The notes beneath the pieces are model-generated. The model made no database searches, was not told the origin of the DNA, and was given only the letters and a program-made list of their open reading frames with translations. Below, piece after piece: positions 1-8,230 of a stretch of 64,000 nt of DNA (positions are counted from its first letter, which is position 1; every line of letters starts with the position of its first letter). The position numbers were made by a program, and so were the translations under genes. The stretch is from assembly GCF_001693515.2 (NCBI RefSeq), contig NZ_CP042968.1, positions 6,262,001 through 6,326,000 on the forward strand, in the 5' to 3' direction. The stretch comes from Bradyrhizobium paxllaeri (GTDB lineage: Bacteria > Pseudomonadota > Alphaproteobacteria > Rhizobiales > Xanthobacteraceae).

Positions 1-206
1 AACTCTCGGAGCATCGCTAGCCCAGACCGGCTCCAAAGCCGGCGGCTTCACATCTCCTGTTGAGATTTCACGAAAATTCACAAGGCTTCATGGGGAGGAT
101 TCACGCCCTCCATCCGGATTTTACGAGATTTCACAAGTTTTGGTTAGAGGCTTATCGCGCGCGCGCGCATGATGCACGTCGACCGCTCCTTTTCGGATGG
201 ATATCG

Positions 207-1181
207 ATGCTTGAGAATGCAGCACCGGCAAATATCCCCGACACAGCGTTGCTGGAGCCTCTGACGCAGCAGTTCGTCGATACGATCGCTGACGGCCCTA
301 TGATGCGCGGACCATCTCCCGAAGACGCGCGAAGATTTCTGGCGGGTATCCAATCAGGCGTGATCGGCAAGCCAGCCGTGCGGTTTGAGGACATGATAGC
401 CCCTACCGGCCCCACCGGAGCCGTGCCGGTTCGCATCGTCCGACCGGAGAGAGCAAGTGAAACGCTCCCAGCATTGGTGTATGTCCATGGTGGCTGGACT
501 TTCGGAGACAAAGAGACGCACGACCGCTTGATCCGCGAAATCGCGGTCGGTGCGCAAGTTGCGTTGTTTTTCGTGGATTACGACCGCACGCCGGAAGCCA
601 AATACCCCGTGGCAATCGAACAAGTCTATGCCGTTACCAAATACCTGATGGAACATGCCAACCATCTAGGGATCGATTCCACGCGCCTGGCCATCGTTGG
701 CGACGGCGTCGGCGGCAACATGGCGGCCGCTGTCACTCTCATGGCGAAAGAGCGGCGCGGCCCCAAGATAGATGTGCAGGTGCTGTTCTATCCCGCCCTC
801 AGTCCAATGTTCGACACCGTGTCTTATGCCTCGTTCGCAGATGGTCCGTGGCTGACCAGGCAAGCGATGGAATCGTTCTGGAACGCCTATCTTCCGGACG
901 TCGCCGCGCGCAAACAGATCACCGCGGCGCCACTCAACGCCTCGATTGATCAACTTACTGGCCTTCCGGACGCACTTATCATCGTTGCCGAGAACGACGT
1001 GCTCCGTGATGAGGGTGAGAGCTACGCGCGCAAACTGGTTCGCGCGGGGGTGCGCGTCACCTCTACGAGATACAACGGCACCATTCATGATTTCGTCATG
1101 CTCAACGCATTGGCCGATACGCCCGCGGCCCGCGGCGCTATTGCGCAAACCAACGCCCTTCTCCGGTCCATTCTTGAGTGA
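207..1181 (+). CDS. alpha/beta hydrolase (HSL-like) with nucleophile Ser replaced by Gly
   Basis: Predicted 324-residue cytoplasmic esterase/lipase-fold protein of the hormone-sensitive-lipase type. Visible family marks are the oxyanion-hole segment YVHGGWTFGD, the acid region ENDVLRDEG and the catalytic-His region TIHDF near the C-terminus. The nucleophile elbow, normally GDSxGG, reads GDGVGG: the codon at 705-707 is GGC (Gly) where AGC (Ser) is expected, one base away. It may therefore be inactive, or the base may be wrong. The frame is open upstream to a TTG at 60, but the ATG at 207 gives the usual family N-terminus and length; no convincing ribosome site marks either. It ends just upstream of a FixJ-type regulator gene. 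The fold is clear; activity is in doubt. Confidence 0.8.
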   Translation: MLENAAPANIPDTALLEPLTQQFVDTIADGPMMRGPSPEDARRFLAGIQSGVIGKPAVRFEDMIAPTGPTGAVPVRIVRPERASETLPALVYVHGGWTFGDKETHDRLIREIAVGAQVALFFVDYDRTPEAKYPVAIEQVYAVTKYLMEHANHLGIDSTRLAIVGDGVGGNMAAAVTLMAKERRGPKIDVQVLFYPALSPMFDTVSYASFADGPWLTRQAMESFWNAYLPDVAARKQITAAPLNASIDQLTGLPDALIIVAENDVLRDEGESYARKLVRAGVRVTSTRYNGTIHDFVMLNALADTPAARGAIAQTNALLRSILE

Positions 1182-1267
1182 AGGATTTAGTCATGCACGG
1201 TCACGCCATGATTGGGACAGCTGCACTCGCCGGCTCATTTGCTTCACCACCCTTGCCCCGCCTTCCC

Positions 1268-1918
1268 ATGAGTATAGCCGCCGACACTGCGGACCGCCCA
1301 CTCGTCTTGATTGTGGACGATGACGAGGACGTCCGATCCGCGCTTGAAGAACTTCTCATGTCGGTGGGAATCGACGCATGCAGTTTTGGATCGACGCAGG
1401 AGTTGTTGCAGGCCGATCTTCCGGAACGGCCCGGCTGCCTGATCCTCGATGTTCGCATGCCCGGCGCAAGCGGCCTGGATCTCCAGCACCATCTCGCCTC
1501 GAACGGCAATACGCGACCGATCATCTTCCTCACCGGCCATGGCGATATCGCCATGACCGTGCAGGCGATGAAGGCGGGCGCCGTCGACTTCCTGACCAAG
1601 CCGGTCAGGGACCAGACGCTGCTTGATGCGGTTACGGGGGCAATCGAGAAGGACATTTCGCTGCGAACCGCGGCCCGGCACATCAAGCAACATATCGATC
1701 GCTATGCAAAACTGACGCCGCGGGAACGCGAAGTCCTGTGCGAAGTGGCGAAGGGCCGCCTCAACAAGCAGATCGCCTTCGATCTCGGCATCAGCGAGAT
1801 CACCGTCAAGCTGCACCGCGGCAACGTGACCAGGAAGATGCAGGCGACCTCGGTCGCTCAACTCATTCGCATCTGGGAACTCTTGCCTGCGGAGGTTCGG
1901 GAGAAAAAGTCACCCTAG
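1268..1918 (+). CDS. FixJ-family two-component response regulator
   Basis: A 216-residue regulator: receiver domain at about residues 10-125 and a LuxR/NarL-type helix-turn-helix at about 150-205. The acidic pocket is in LIVDDDEDVR, the phosphoacceptor is Asp61 in LILDVRMPG, the switch Thr is in FLTGHGD and the conserved Lys is Lys111 in FLTKPV. The output domain begins LTPREREVL and contains ISEITVKLHRGNV as recognition helix. The FixJ/StyR/TodT type usually controls respiration or aromatic catabolism in response to a PAS-domain kinase. A GTG at 1178 overlapping the hydrolase stop would add 30 residues, but homology begins after the ATG at 1268. The partner is probably the kinase at 2465-4057; target genes are unknown. 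Confidence 0.92.
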   Translation: MSIAADTADRPLVLIVDDDEDVRSALEELLMSVGIDACSFGSTQELLQADLPERPGCLILDVRMPGASGLDLQHHLASNGNTRPIIFLTGHGDIAMTVQAMKAGAVDFLTKPVRDQTLLDAVTGAIEKDISLRTAARHIKQHIDRYAKLTPREREVLCEVAKGRLNKQIAFDLGISEITVKLHRGNVTRKMQATSVAQLIRIWELLPAEVREKKSP

Positions 1919-1979
1919 ACCAAAGGATGGTTACGATCCGGCCGCCAGCGGGTCAGATGAGGGAGACGGCCATCCGGCC

Positions 1980-2393
1980 GTGAGAGCGAAGAGTCATCCG
2001 TTGTCCAAGGCGCCTTTAGTCGCGATCGTAGATGACGATGAAGCTGTGCGAGAGGCCCTTTCCGATCTCCTTCTGGTGCTGGAACTATCGTGTCGCACTT
2101 TTGATCGAGCGGAGGCCTTCATGGCCGAGTACGTCCCGGGCAGGTTCGACTGCCTGATCACCGATGTGAGCATGCCTGGTCGCAGTGGGATCGATCTGCT
2201 GCAGCGGCTGCGGGACATCGGCTCCTCGATACCGGTGATCATTGTCACGGCTGACACAAATCCGGGGACGCTATCGCGCGCGACCAGAGCTGGCGCTTAT
2301 GCATACCTGACGAAGCCGATGGAAAGTGAAGCGCTGCTTCGGCATCTGCAGTCCGCCCTGGGGCTGACTGGCTTTCCATCTGACGCCTGGTGA
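1980..2393 (+). CDS. stand-alone receiver-domain response regulator (FixJ-like)
   Basis: A 137-residue protein consisting of one receiver domain with no output domain. Visible are the acidic pair in AIVDDDEAVRE, phosphoacceptor Asp62 in LITDVSMPGRSG, and Lys112 in YLTKPM. It lies between the FixJ-type regulator and the sensor kinase on the same strand. It could act as a phosphate sink or an intermediate that tunes the kinase, as single receivers do near FixL- and TodS-like kinases. The start is a GTG at 1980, about 60 bases after the preceding gene; no better ATG precedes the receiver fold. The receiver identity is secure; the signalling role is inference. Confidence 0.88.
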   Translation: MRAKSHPLSKAPLVAIVDDDEAVREALSDLLLVLELSCRTFDRAEAFMAEYVPGRFDCLITDVSMPGRSGIDLLQRLRDIGSSIPVIIVTADTNPGTLSRATRAGAYAYLTKPMESEALLRHLQSALGLTGFPSDAW

Positions 2394-2464
2394 GAAAAAT
2401 TTTCCGATGGCCAGCCCCCTTCACAAGGCGATCACAACGGACATAAGTGCCGAGGTGGACTGAC

Positions 2465-4057
2465 ATGTTCAACAGCATGCAAATACCCGCGGAAGTCATG
2501 GGAAAATGGCAGGAGATCGTAGATCTTCTGGCCGATATTCTCAGCGTTCCCTCCGCCTTGATCATGAGGGTAGAGCCTCCAAACATCAAAGTTTTCGTTT
2601 CCAGCGAATCCAAGGGAAATCCTTACGAACCGGACGAGGCCGCTTGTCTCAATACAGGGCTCTATTGTGAAACTGTAATGAACACCCGCCGACCATTGAT
2701 GGTCCCGGACGCGCTGCAAGATGAGGCGTGGAAATCAAATCCGGACATCAAACTAGGCATGATCTCTTACCTCGGTGTGCCTATCAGTTGGCCCGATGGC
2801 CAGATATTTGGAACGATTTGTGTTCTCGACAGGAAAAGCAACAAATACAGCGAGCTCTACCTCAGACTGCTATTGCAGTGGCGGGACGTGTTGCAGGCGG
2901 ACTTGAGATCCATTGCGACCATGCAGCGAGAGATTGAGCAACGCGAGGCGAAAATTCGCCGCCTGGTCGATGCCAACATCATCGGCATCATCATCTGGAA
3001 TATGGAGGGTCAGATTCTTGATGCCAACAGTGAGTTTCTCCGCATCGTTGGATATGATCAGCACGATCTCCTGTCCGGTCGGATGAGCTGGGCGGACATG
3101 ACGCCCCCTGAATGGCGCGATCGCACTGCGATGACGATATCCGAGCTAAAGAACAAGAGACCCGTGAAGCCCTTTGAAAAGGAGTATATCCGGAAGGATG
3201 GCAGCCGTATCCCGGTGTTGATCGGGGTCGCGAGCCTTGAAGGCACAGAGGACCAGGGCGTCGCGTTTGTGCTCGATTTAACCGAGCGTAAGCGGGCAGA
3301 AGCAGAAGCGCGTGAGAGCGAGCGGCGATTCCGCAACATGCAGATGGAATTGGCCCACGCCAATCGGCTGGCAACTTTGGGACAGCTTACGGCGTCTATT
3401 GCGCATGAGGTCAAGCAGCCGATCACGGCCGCGCTCCTGAACACCCAAACCGCTCAACGCCTGCTCACACGCCCGCAGCCAGATGTTGAAAAGGCCAAGA
3501 AAGCAATAGACCGAGCCGTGCTGAACGGCATGCGCATCGCTGAAGTTGTTGACCGGACGCACGCGTTGGTCAGGAAGGAGCCGGTGCGAAAGGATCGCCT
3601 GGAGATTAATGAAGCCATTTCGGAGGTTATCGGACTGACGCGCGGGGAAGTGTTGAAAAACGGCGTTCAAGTGCGGACTCACCTGGCGGAAGGTTTACCT
3701 GTCATTCAAGGCAGTCGGGTCCAGATTCAACAGGTGATGCTGAACTTGATCATAAATGCAGTCGAGGCGATGGGCCAAATCAGCGACGACCGTCGGGAAT
3801 TGCTGATCAGCACCCAGGCTGAAGCCGACCGCGTTCTCGTTGCTGTGCGAGACTCCGGCCCGGGCCTGTCAGACGGCGCGATCGAGCGAGCCTTCGAGGC
3901 ATTTTATACGACGAAGTCGAGCGGTTTGGGGATGGGACTATCCATCTGCCGCTCGATCGTCGAAGATCACGGAGGACAATTGTGGGCGACCGCAAACGTA
4001 CCAAAAGGTGCGGCGTTTCAGTTCACAGTCCCTGTCAGTTCGGATTACCAGGATTGA
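2465..4057 (+). CDS. GAF-PAS sensor histidine kinase (FixL/StyS-like)
   Basis: A 530-residue kinase with no obvious membrane segment. Order: GAF-like domain (about 20-150), PAS with PAC motif (about 155-280, ending DLTERKRAEAEA), short coil, HisKA with phospho-acceptor His314 in SIAHEVKQPI, then HATPase with N box NLIINAVEAM, G1 DSGPGLSD and G2 SGLGMGLSIC. The AHEVKQP signature is typical of kinases paired with FixJ-type regulators. The ATG at 2465 is chosen because GAGGTGGA sits about six bases upstream; a GTG at 2447 would add six residues and lose that site. It probably senses a small molecule or redox signal in the cytoplasm and phosphorylates the two upstream regulators. No haem-binding PAS His was identified. 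Confidence 0.92.
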   Translation: MFNSMQIPAEVMGKWQEIVDLLADILSVPSALIMRVEPPNIKVFVSSESKGNPYEPDEAACLNTGLYCETVMNTRRPLMVPDALQDEAWKSNPDIKLGMISYLGVPISWPDGQIFGTICVLDRKSNKYSELYLRLLLQWRDVLQADLRSIATMQREIEQREAKIRRLVDANIIGIIIWNMEGQILDANSEFLRIVGYDQHDLLSGRMSWADMTPPEWRDRTAMTISELKNKRPVKPFEKEYIRKDGSRIPVLIGVASLEGTEDQGVAFVLDLTERKRAEAEARESERRFRNMQMELAHANRLATLGQLTASIAHEVKQPITAALLNTQTAQRLLTRPQPDVEKAKKAIDRAVLNGMRIAEVVDRTHALVRKEPVRKDRLEINEAISEVIGLTRGEVLKNGVQVRTHLAEGLPVIQGSRVQIQQVMLNLIINAVEAMGQISDDRRELLISTQAEADRVLVAVRDSGPGLSDGAIERAFEAFYTTKSSGLGMGLSICRSIVEDHGGQLWATANVPKGAAFQFTVPVSSDYQD

Positions 4058-4221
4058 CAACGTATCTGCGCCTCCATACCTCGTGCAAACCTCTCTCGAC
4101 CAGCCTTGCGGCCGCTGCCACACCTGACGCCACCTCTGCCGACTTCCCTCGCTAGCCTCGTCCCCTCATTCAATGAGTTTCTACTTCACTGCACGAAGGC
4201 TTTGCGATGCCGAACGCGCCG

Positions 4222-4244
4222 CCTGCACTATACCAAGGTGCAGG
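4222..4244. promoter_or_regulatory. 7-bp perfect dyad upstream of the AraC gene
   Basis: CCTGCAC (4222-4228) and GTGCAGG (4238-4244) form a perfect inverted repeat with a nine-base spacer. It lies in the 310-base gap between the kinase gene and the AraC-type gene, about 125 bases before the chosen AraC start. The gap holds no convincing gene. The dyad could be an operator or a small hairpin; which one cannot be told from sequence alone. Confidence 0.35.
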
Positions 4245-4367
4245 TCGGTCTATCCGCCGAACCCAGCCGGACCAGTCTCGCCGCACGATACCTTCGCGCG
4301 ATGCCTGCCGTCATGATTGCAGGCAACGGAAGGCAATGACGCCACCCTCGACGCGAGAACAAGTCCA

Positions 4368-5303
4368 ATGAGCAACCGAATCTTGCGCCATTCTTCAGAA
4401 GTTCTATCAACCGCGTCCGAGGTAGGTCCGGACCAACGCCGCCACGCCGATGTGGAGATGGCACGTGTGCTTCACACCAAGCCAGTTCGCATGGCGTTGG
4501 ACGCCTCCGGTGCCGGGATCGCGCACTGGCAACATGAACCATTGCACGACGTCGTCGAGCCCATGAGCCACCACGTCATCATGGCCTACAACGGCTCGAT
4601 GCAGCGCATCGAGCGGCGGTCAGGAGGATCGGTTGCGATTGGAACGTTTCGTCCCGGGGTTGTGATCATCATTCCGGAAGGATCAAGCTCCCGATGGGAT
4701 ATTCCGAAACCTGTTGATGTCGTTCAGCTCTATCTTCCTCACGCAACGCTCGAGCGCGTTGCCGACGAAGCCAACACCGCCACACCGATCAATCTCCTGG
4801 AGCGAACGGGACATCCCGACCCCGTTACGTCCCGATTGCTCCTGAGCGCGGCGGATGTCCTGGAGGGCAACGAGGCCCTGGATGCGCTGTTCCGACAGCA
4901 ATTGACGGACCTCCTCGCCACGCGCGTCCTGGCCGCGCACACCGGCTCGCCCACCCCGTTCCAGCCGACCGTGGGTGGGCTGGCCCCGAAGGTCCTGCTC
5001 CGCGCCATCGAGCGCTTGCGCTCGGACAGTGACGCGGACGTCTCTCTCGAGGCGCTCGCTTCGGACGCCGGCCTGTCTCGTTTCCACTTCTGCCGCGCCT
5101 TCAAGGAAAGCACCGGGCTCTCCCCGCATGCCTGGCTGCGCCAGCACCGGCTCGAGCAGGCCATGAACATGCTGCGCGATACCGACGAATCAGTCGTCTC
5201 GGTCGCAGCCGCGCTTGGCTACTCCTCGCAGACCGCGTTCGCCGCAGCCTTCAGGAAGCTGACCGGCGAAACCCCGAGCGATTGGCGACGGCGCATGCGG
5301 TAG
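4368..5303 (+). CDS. AraC-family transcriptional regulator
   Basis: Predicted 311-residue regulator with an N-terminal cupin-like sensing region (about 30-190) and two C-terminal helix-turn-helix units (about 205-310). The first unit holds LEALASDAGLSRFHFCRAFK; the second holds VAAALGYSSQTAFAAAFRKL followed by TGETPSDWRR, the classic end of this family. The frame opens at a TTG at 4317; the ATG at 4368 gives a usual family length, and an ATG at 4458 is also possible. Immediately after its stop lies an 11-bp direct repeat with a 20-bp period, the arrangement expected for AraC half-sites, so it probably controls the genes to its right. Inducer unknown. Confidence 0.9.
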   Translation: MSNRILRHSSEVLSTASEVGPDQRRHADVEMARVLHTKPVRMALDASGAGIAHWQHEPLHDVVEPMSHHVIMAYNGSMQRIERRSGGSVAIGTFRPGVVIIIPEGSSSRWDIPKPVDVVQLYLPHATLERVADEANTATPINLLERTGHPDPVTSRLLLSAADVLEGNEALDALFRQQLTDLLATRVLAAHTGSPTPFQPTVGGLAPKVLLRAIERLRSDSDADVSLEALASDAGLSRFHFCRAFKESTGLSPHAWLRQHRLEQAMNMLRDTDESVVSVAAALGYSSQTAFAAAFRKLTGETPSDWRRRMR

Positions 5304-5305
5304 CA

Positions 5306-5336
5306 GCAATCGCTCTACAGGTACGGCAATCGCTCT
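5306..5336. promoter_or_regulatory. tandem direct repeat, putative AraC-type operator
   Basis: GCAATCGCTCT occurs exactly at 5306-5316 and again at 5326-5336, a 20-base period that places both copies on nearly the same DNA face. Two same-orientation half-sites about two helical turns apart are the usual binding target of AraC-family proteins. The site starts three bases after the AraC stop codon and lies about 70 bases before the ATG at 5407, so it would serve the downstream genes. Assignment to this AraC protein is inference. Confidence 0.55.
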
Positions 5337-5406
5337 GGGGCAGCCGCCAGTCTAATTCGCTAGATCACCATGGTGCTCAACGCCAATAACGGATGGAGAC
5401 AAAACG

Positions 5407-5718
5407 ATGGCCTGGAAGAACGTCATCAGCCCGCTTGCAATCGCACCCCGACGGAGGGTCGTCGCGACCGCCCTCGTGTACGGACTTTCATTGAGCGTTC
5501 GCTTCACCTCGGCAGCGGGTGAAGAAACGGAAATTCCGGCACAGGCCGCGCACACTGCAAATCCCGTACCTTCCATCCTCTTTTACAAGGACTGGCCCGC
5601 CAAGCCGGTTCCGTCGACTGCCTTTCAACGCAGCTCTCTCATGGGCCCCAGAGGCTGCCGAGCGGCGTGCGAGCGCTCGATGCCGATCTCGTTAGTGCCG
5701 GACTGCCCCGCTCCGTAA
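5407..5718 (+). pseudogene. exported alpha/beta hydrolase remnant (chloroperoxidase-like), or small secreted protein
   Basis: A 103-codon frame with a good ribosome site (GGAGA) before ATG 5407. The N-terminus (RRRVVATALVYGLSLSV) looks like an export signal. The segment SILFYKDW resembles the start of the mature part of non-haem chloroperoxidase/hydrolase proteins, which usually continue into a His-Gly oxyanion loop and about 250 more residues. Here the similarity stops at once and the rest is Pro/Arg/Cys-rich with no domain. I read it as the 5' remnant of an exported hydrolase with the body lost, but a real small exported peptide cannot be excluded. It is the first frame after the AraC-type repeat, so it may still be transcribed. 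The following 100 bases show no gene. Confidence 0.4.
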
Positions 5719-5830
5719 CAGCCGGGGCTTCGTCTCACATCCCTGCGTCACCGATCGTACGAGGATTGCCGCCATGAGCGGCGGCGATGACGCGTGCGTC
5801 CAATAACATTCAACCACAGGAGCAAACACC

Positions 5831-7048
5831 ATGCGACTTATCATCATTGGGGCCGGCTTCGCCGGCATGTACGCCGCACTTTCCGCCGCCCGCCTGCGCG
5901 ACATCCAGGGCGTTTCGCCGGAACAACTCCAGATCGCACTGATCGCGCCCGAGCCGACGCTGGTCGTCCGCCCGCGGCTCTATGAGCCGAAGCCGGAAAC
6001 GCTGACGGCGCCGCTGCTGGACGTCCTCAAGGCGATCGATGTCGACTATGTGCAGGGCAGCGCCGAGACGATCGACACCAAGGCGCAGACGGTGCAGATC
6101 GCGACGCCCAAGGGCACGCGAAAAACGCTTTCTTACGACCGTCTGGTGGTAGCCACCGGCAGCCGGCTGTTCCGCCCCAACATTCCCGGCCTTGCCGAGC
6201 ACAGCTTCAGCGTCGACTCGCTCAATGACGCGATCGCGCTCGACAAGCATCTGCACGGCCTGGCTGACCGACCAGCCGTGAACGGGCGCGACACGGTCGT
6301 CGTTGCCGGCGGCGGTTTCACGGGCATCGAAGCGGCCACCGAGATACCCTCGCGCTTGCGCAAGATCTTCGGCAAGGATGCCAAGACGCGCGTGATCATC
6401 GTCGACCGCAACAGCGCGATCGCTCCCGATATGGGCGAAGGCCCCCGCCCGCTCATCGAGGAAGCCATGCGCAAACTCGGCGTGGAGACCAGGCTCGGGG
6501 CCGGCGTCGCCTCGCTCGACAAATCCGGCGTCACCCTGTCCAACGGCGAACACATCGAAACCGAGACCGTGATCTGGGCGGCGGGCATGCGCGCCGCGCC
6601 ATTGACCCAGCAGATCCCCGCCGAGCGTGACAATTTCGGCCGCCTGCTCGTCGACCGCGATTTGCGCGTGCCGACGGTGCCCGGTGTCTTCGCCACCGGC
6701 GATGCCGCAAGAGCCGCATGCGACGATGACGGCAACTACGCACTGATGTCGTGTCAGCACGCGACGCGCATGGGGGCCTTCGCCGGCAACAACGCCGCCG
6801 CGGAGCTCCTGGGCGTGCCGACCAAACCCTACCACCAGAAGGGTTACGTCACCTGCCTCGACCTCGGCGAATCCGGCGCGCTGTTCACGCGCGGCTGGGA
6901 GCGCGAGGTGACGATGGTCGGCGACGTCGCCAAGAAAACCAAGCAGGAGATCAACACCGTCTGGATCTATCCGCCGAAGGCCGAGCGCGCCGCCGCACTG
7001 GCCTCGGCCGATCCGGAGCGTGTGACTGACGTGACCGGCTTCCTCTAG
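5831..7048 (+). CDS. NAD(P)/FAD-dependent oxidoreductase (type II NADH dehydrogenase-like)
   Basis: A 405-residue two-dinucleotide-binding flavoprotein. The FAD Rossmann motif is IIIGAGFAGMYAAL at the very N-terminus; the NAD(P) motif is VVAGGGFTGIEAATE near residue 160; the second FAD motif is GVFATGDAARA near residue 285. This architecture matches NDH-2-like quinone reductases. There is no hydrophobic C-terminal anchor, so it is probably soluble or peripheral. The ATG at 5831 has AGGAGC about eight bases upstream. It follows the AraC gene and its direct repeat and is followed by a strong hairpin, so it may be a monocistronic AraC target. Electron acceptor unknown. Confidence 0.85.
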   Translation: MRLIIIGAGFAGMYAALSAARLRDIQGVSPEQLQIALIAPEPTLVVRPRLYEPKPETLTAPLLDVLKAIDVDYVQGSAETIDTKAQTVQIATPKGTRKTLSYDRLVVATGSRLFRPNIPGLAEHSFSVDSLNDAIALDKHLHGLADRPAVNGRDTVVVAGGGFTGIEAATEIPSRLRKIFGKDAKTRVIIVDRNSAIAPDMGEGPRPLIEEAMRKLGVETRLGAGVASLDKSGVTLSNGEHIETETVIWAAGMRAAPLTQQIPAERDNFGRLLVDRDLRVPTVPGVFATGDAARAACDDDGNYALMSCQHATRMGAFAGNNAAAELLGVPTKPYHQKGYVTCLDLGESGALFTRGWEREVTMVGDVAKKTKQEINTVWIYPPKAERAAALASADPERVTDVTGFL

Positions 7049-7062
7049 GCCTTCACGCGAAA

Positions 7063-7095
7063 CGGGCCGCGCTTCTCACGCAGCAGCGCGGCCCG
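7063..7095 (+). terminator. strong GC hairpin after the FAD oxidoreductase gene
   Basis: CGGGCCGCGC (7063-7072) pairs perfectly with GCGCGGCCCG (7086-7095) over ten base pairs with a 13-base loop, 15 bases after the stop codon. There is no T run, so it is a terminator-like or mRNA-end hairpin rather than a textbook intrinsic terminator. A closely related hairpin follows the next gene at 8153-8185. Confidence 0.55.
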
Positions 7096-7163
7096 CCCAG
7101 CACCGAACGCAAGAGCTTTCAAGGATGGATCAGATGATCCGCAACACTCGAGAGGAGACAAAC

Positions 7164-8099
7164 ATGAACCTACACAACACCTCACACATGAGCCTGGACA
7201 ACCCCTCACATCTCGGTCGACCGGGACACGACGAGCTGGTTCCGTCGCGCTACGCGGTGCGGGTCGGCGAGATTGAGGTGCTGGTGATCAGCGATGGGGT
7301 GCTATCGCTGCCAACCAAGATGTTGGCACACGACACCGACCCGGCCGTCCGGGCGGCTTGGCTCGAAGACATGTTGCTGCCGCCGGAAATGATCGATTGG
7401 CCGCTGAACGTGGTCGTGGTGCGTAGTGGCGGGCAGACCATACTCGTCGACGCTGGGCTAGGGGTGAACCCGAACTTGCCGAAGGCCGGGCGAACAGTCC
7501 AGCGACTGGAGGCCGCCGGCATCGATCTCGGATCCGTGACCGACGTGGTGCTGACCCACATGCACATGGACCACATTGGCGGGCTGCTCGTCGACGGCGT
7601 GAAGGAGCGGCTGCGTCCGGACCTGCGGATTCACGTTGCGGCCGCCGAGGCCGAGTTCTGGGCGTTGCCCGATTTTTCCCAAACCGCCATGCCGGAGGGC
7701 TTCCCGGACGCGCTTCGGGCGACCGCCAATCGGTTCTTGAACGAGTACCGCAGCCAGTTGCGGCTGTTCAAGGAAAAGCACGAGGTGGCTCCAGGGGTGG
7801 TCGCCATCCGCACCGGCGGCCACACCCCCGGGCACAGTGTGGTTCGCCTGGCGTCCGGCGGCGACCGGCTGACATTCGCCGGCGACGCCGTGTTCACGGT
7901 CGGGTTCGAGAACCCCGACTGGCACAACGGCTTCGAACACGATCCCGAGGAGGCGGCCCGCGTTCGGGGCCGGCTTTTGCGGGAGCTGGCAGCGACCGGC
8001 GAGCTGCTGGTGGCCACTCACCTGCCGTTCCCGTCCGTCGGCCGGGTGGCGGTCACCGGCGACGTGTTTCGTTGGGTACCGGTCACCTGGGATTACTGA
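7164..8099 (+). CDS. MBL-fold metallo-hydrolase
   Basis: A 311-residue metallo-beta-lactamase-fold hydrolase. The dinuclear metal site is visible: HMHMDHIGG (HxHxDH), HTPGHS for the third His, FAGDAVF for the bridging Asp, and a late His in ATHLPFPSVG. The ATG at 7164 is preceded by GAGGAG with proper spacing; an ATG at 7125 would add 13 residues with no such site. Family members include lactonases, sulfatases and thioesterases, so the substrate is not predictable. It sits between two related GC hairpins, which suggests a separately transcribed unit. A second, more distant MBL protein lies at 17348-18181. Confidence 0.85.
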   Translation: MNLHNTSHMSLDNPSHLGRPGHDELVPSRYAVRVGEIEVLVISDGVLSLPTKMLAHDTDPAVRAAWLEDMLLPPEMIDWPLNVVVVRSGGQTILVDAGLGVNPNLPKAGRTVQRLEAAGIDLGSVTDVVLTHMHMDHIGGLLVDGVKERLRPDLRIHVAAAEAEFWALPDFSQTAMPEGFPDALRATANRFLNEYRSQLRLFKEKHEVAPGVVAIRTGGHTPGHSVVRLASGGDRLTFAGDAVFTVGFENPDWHNGFEHDPEEAARVRGRLLRELAATGELLVATHLPFPSVGRVAVTGDVFRWVPVTWDY

Positions 8100-8152
8100 C
8101 CGCTTGTCGGGTTAGGGCGAACCAGGGCGCGCAGTAAGCGCTTCATCCGATA

Positions 8153-8185
8153 CGGGCCGCGTTTCCAGCACCGGAGTGCGGCCCG
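8153..8185 (+). terminator. GC hairpin after the MBL gene, related to the one at 7063
   Basis: CGGGCCGC (8153-8160) pairs with GCGGCCCG (8178-8185). The right arm and its CCCA flank match the hairpin at 7063-7095 closely, so the two intergenic hairpins look like copies of one element. It lies 54 bases after the MBL stop. No T run follows, so termination is likely but not certain. Confidence 0.5.
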
Positions 8186-8200
8186 CCCACGCAAAACCCC

Positions 8201-8230
8201 TTGGAGCTCGACCTCGATGAAACACGAGAC
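8201..8230 (+). repeat. 30-bp direct repeat, copy 1 (translation leader)
   Basis: Bases 8201-8230 are identical to 9016-9045. The unit begins TTGGAGCTCGACC and includes the ribosome-binding region, ATG and the codons for MKHET. Weaker similarity extends to the left (8178-8200 against about 8990-9015). Copy 1 feeds a broken AhpD-like fragment; copy 2 feeds acetoacetate decarboxylase. Confidence 0.85.

Noticed and set aside
1..206. Extended N-terminus for the first hydrolase from a TTG at 60
   Set aside because: The added 49 residues do not resemble the family, and the tandem TTTCACRA-like text looks non-coding; the ATG at 207 fits better, although no strong ribosome site supports it. Nothing else is seen in the first 200 bases.
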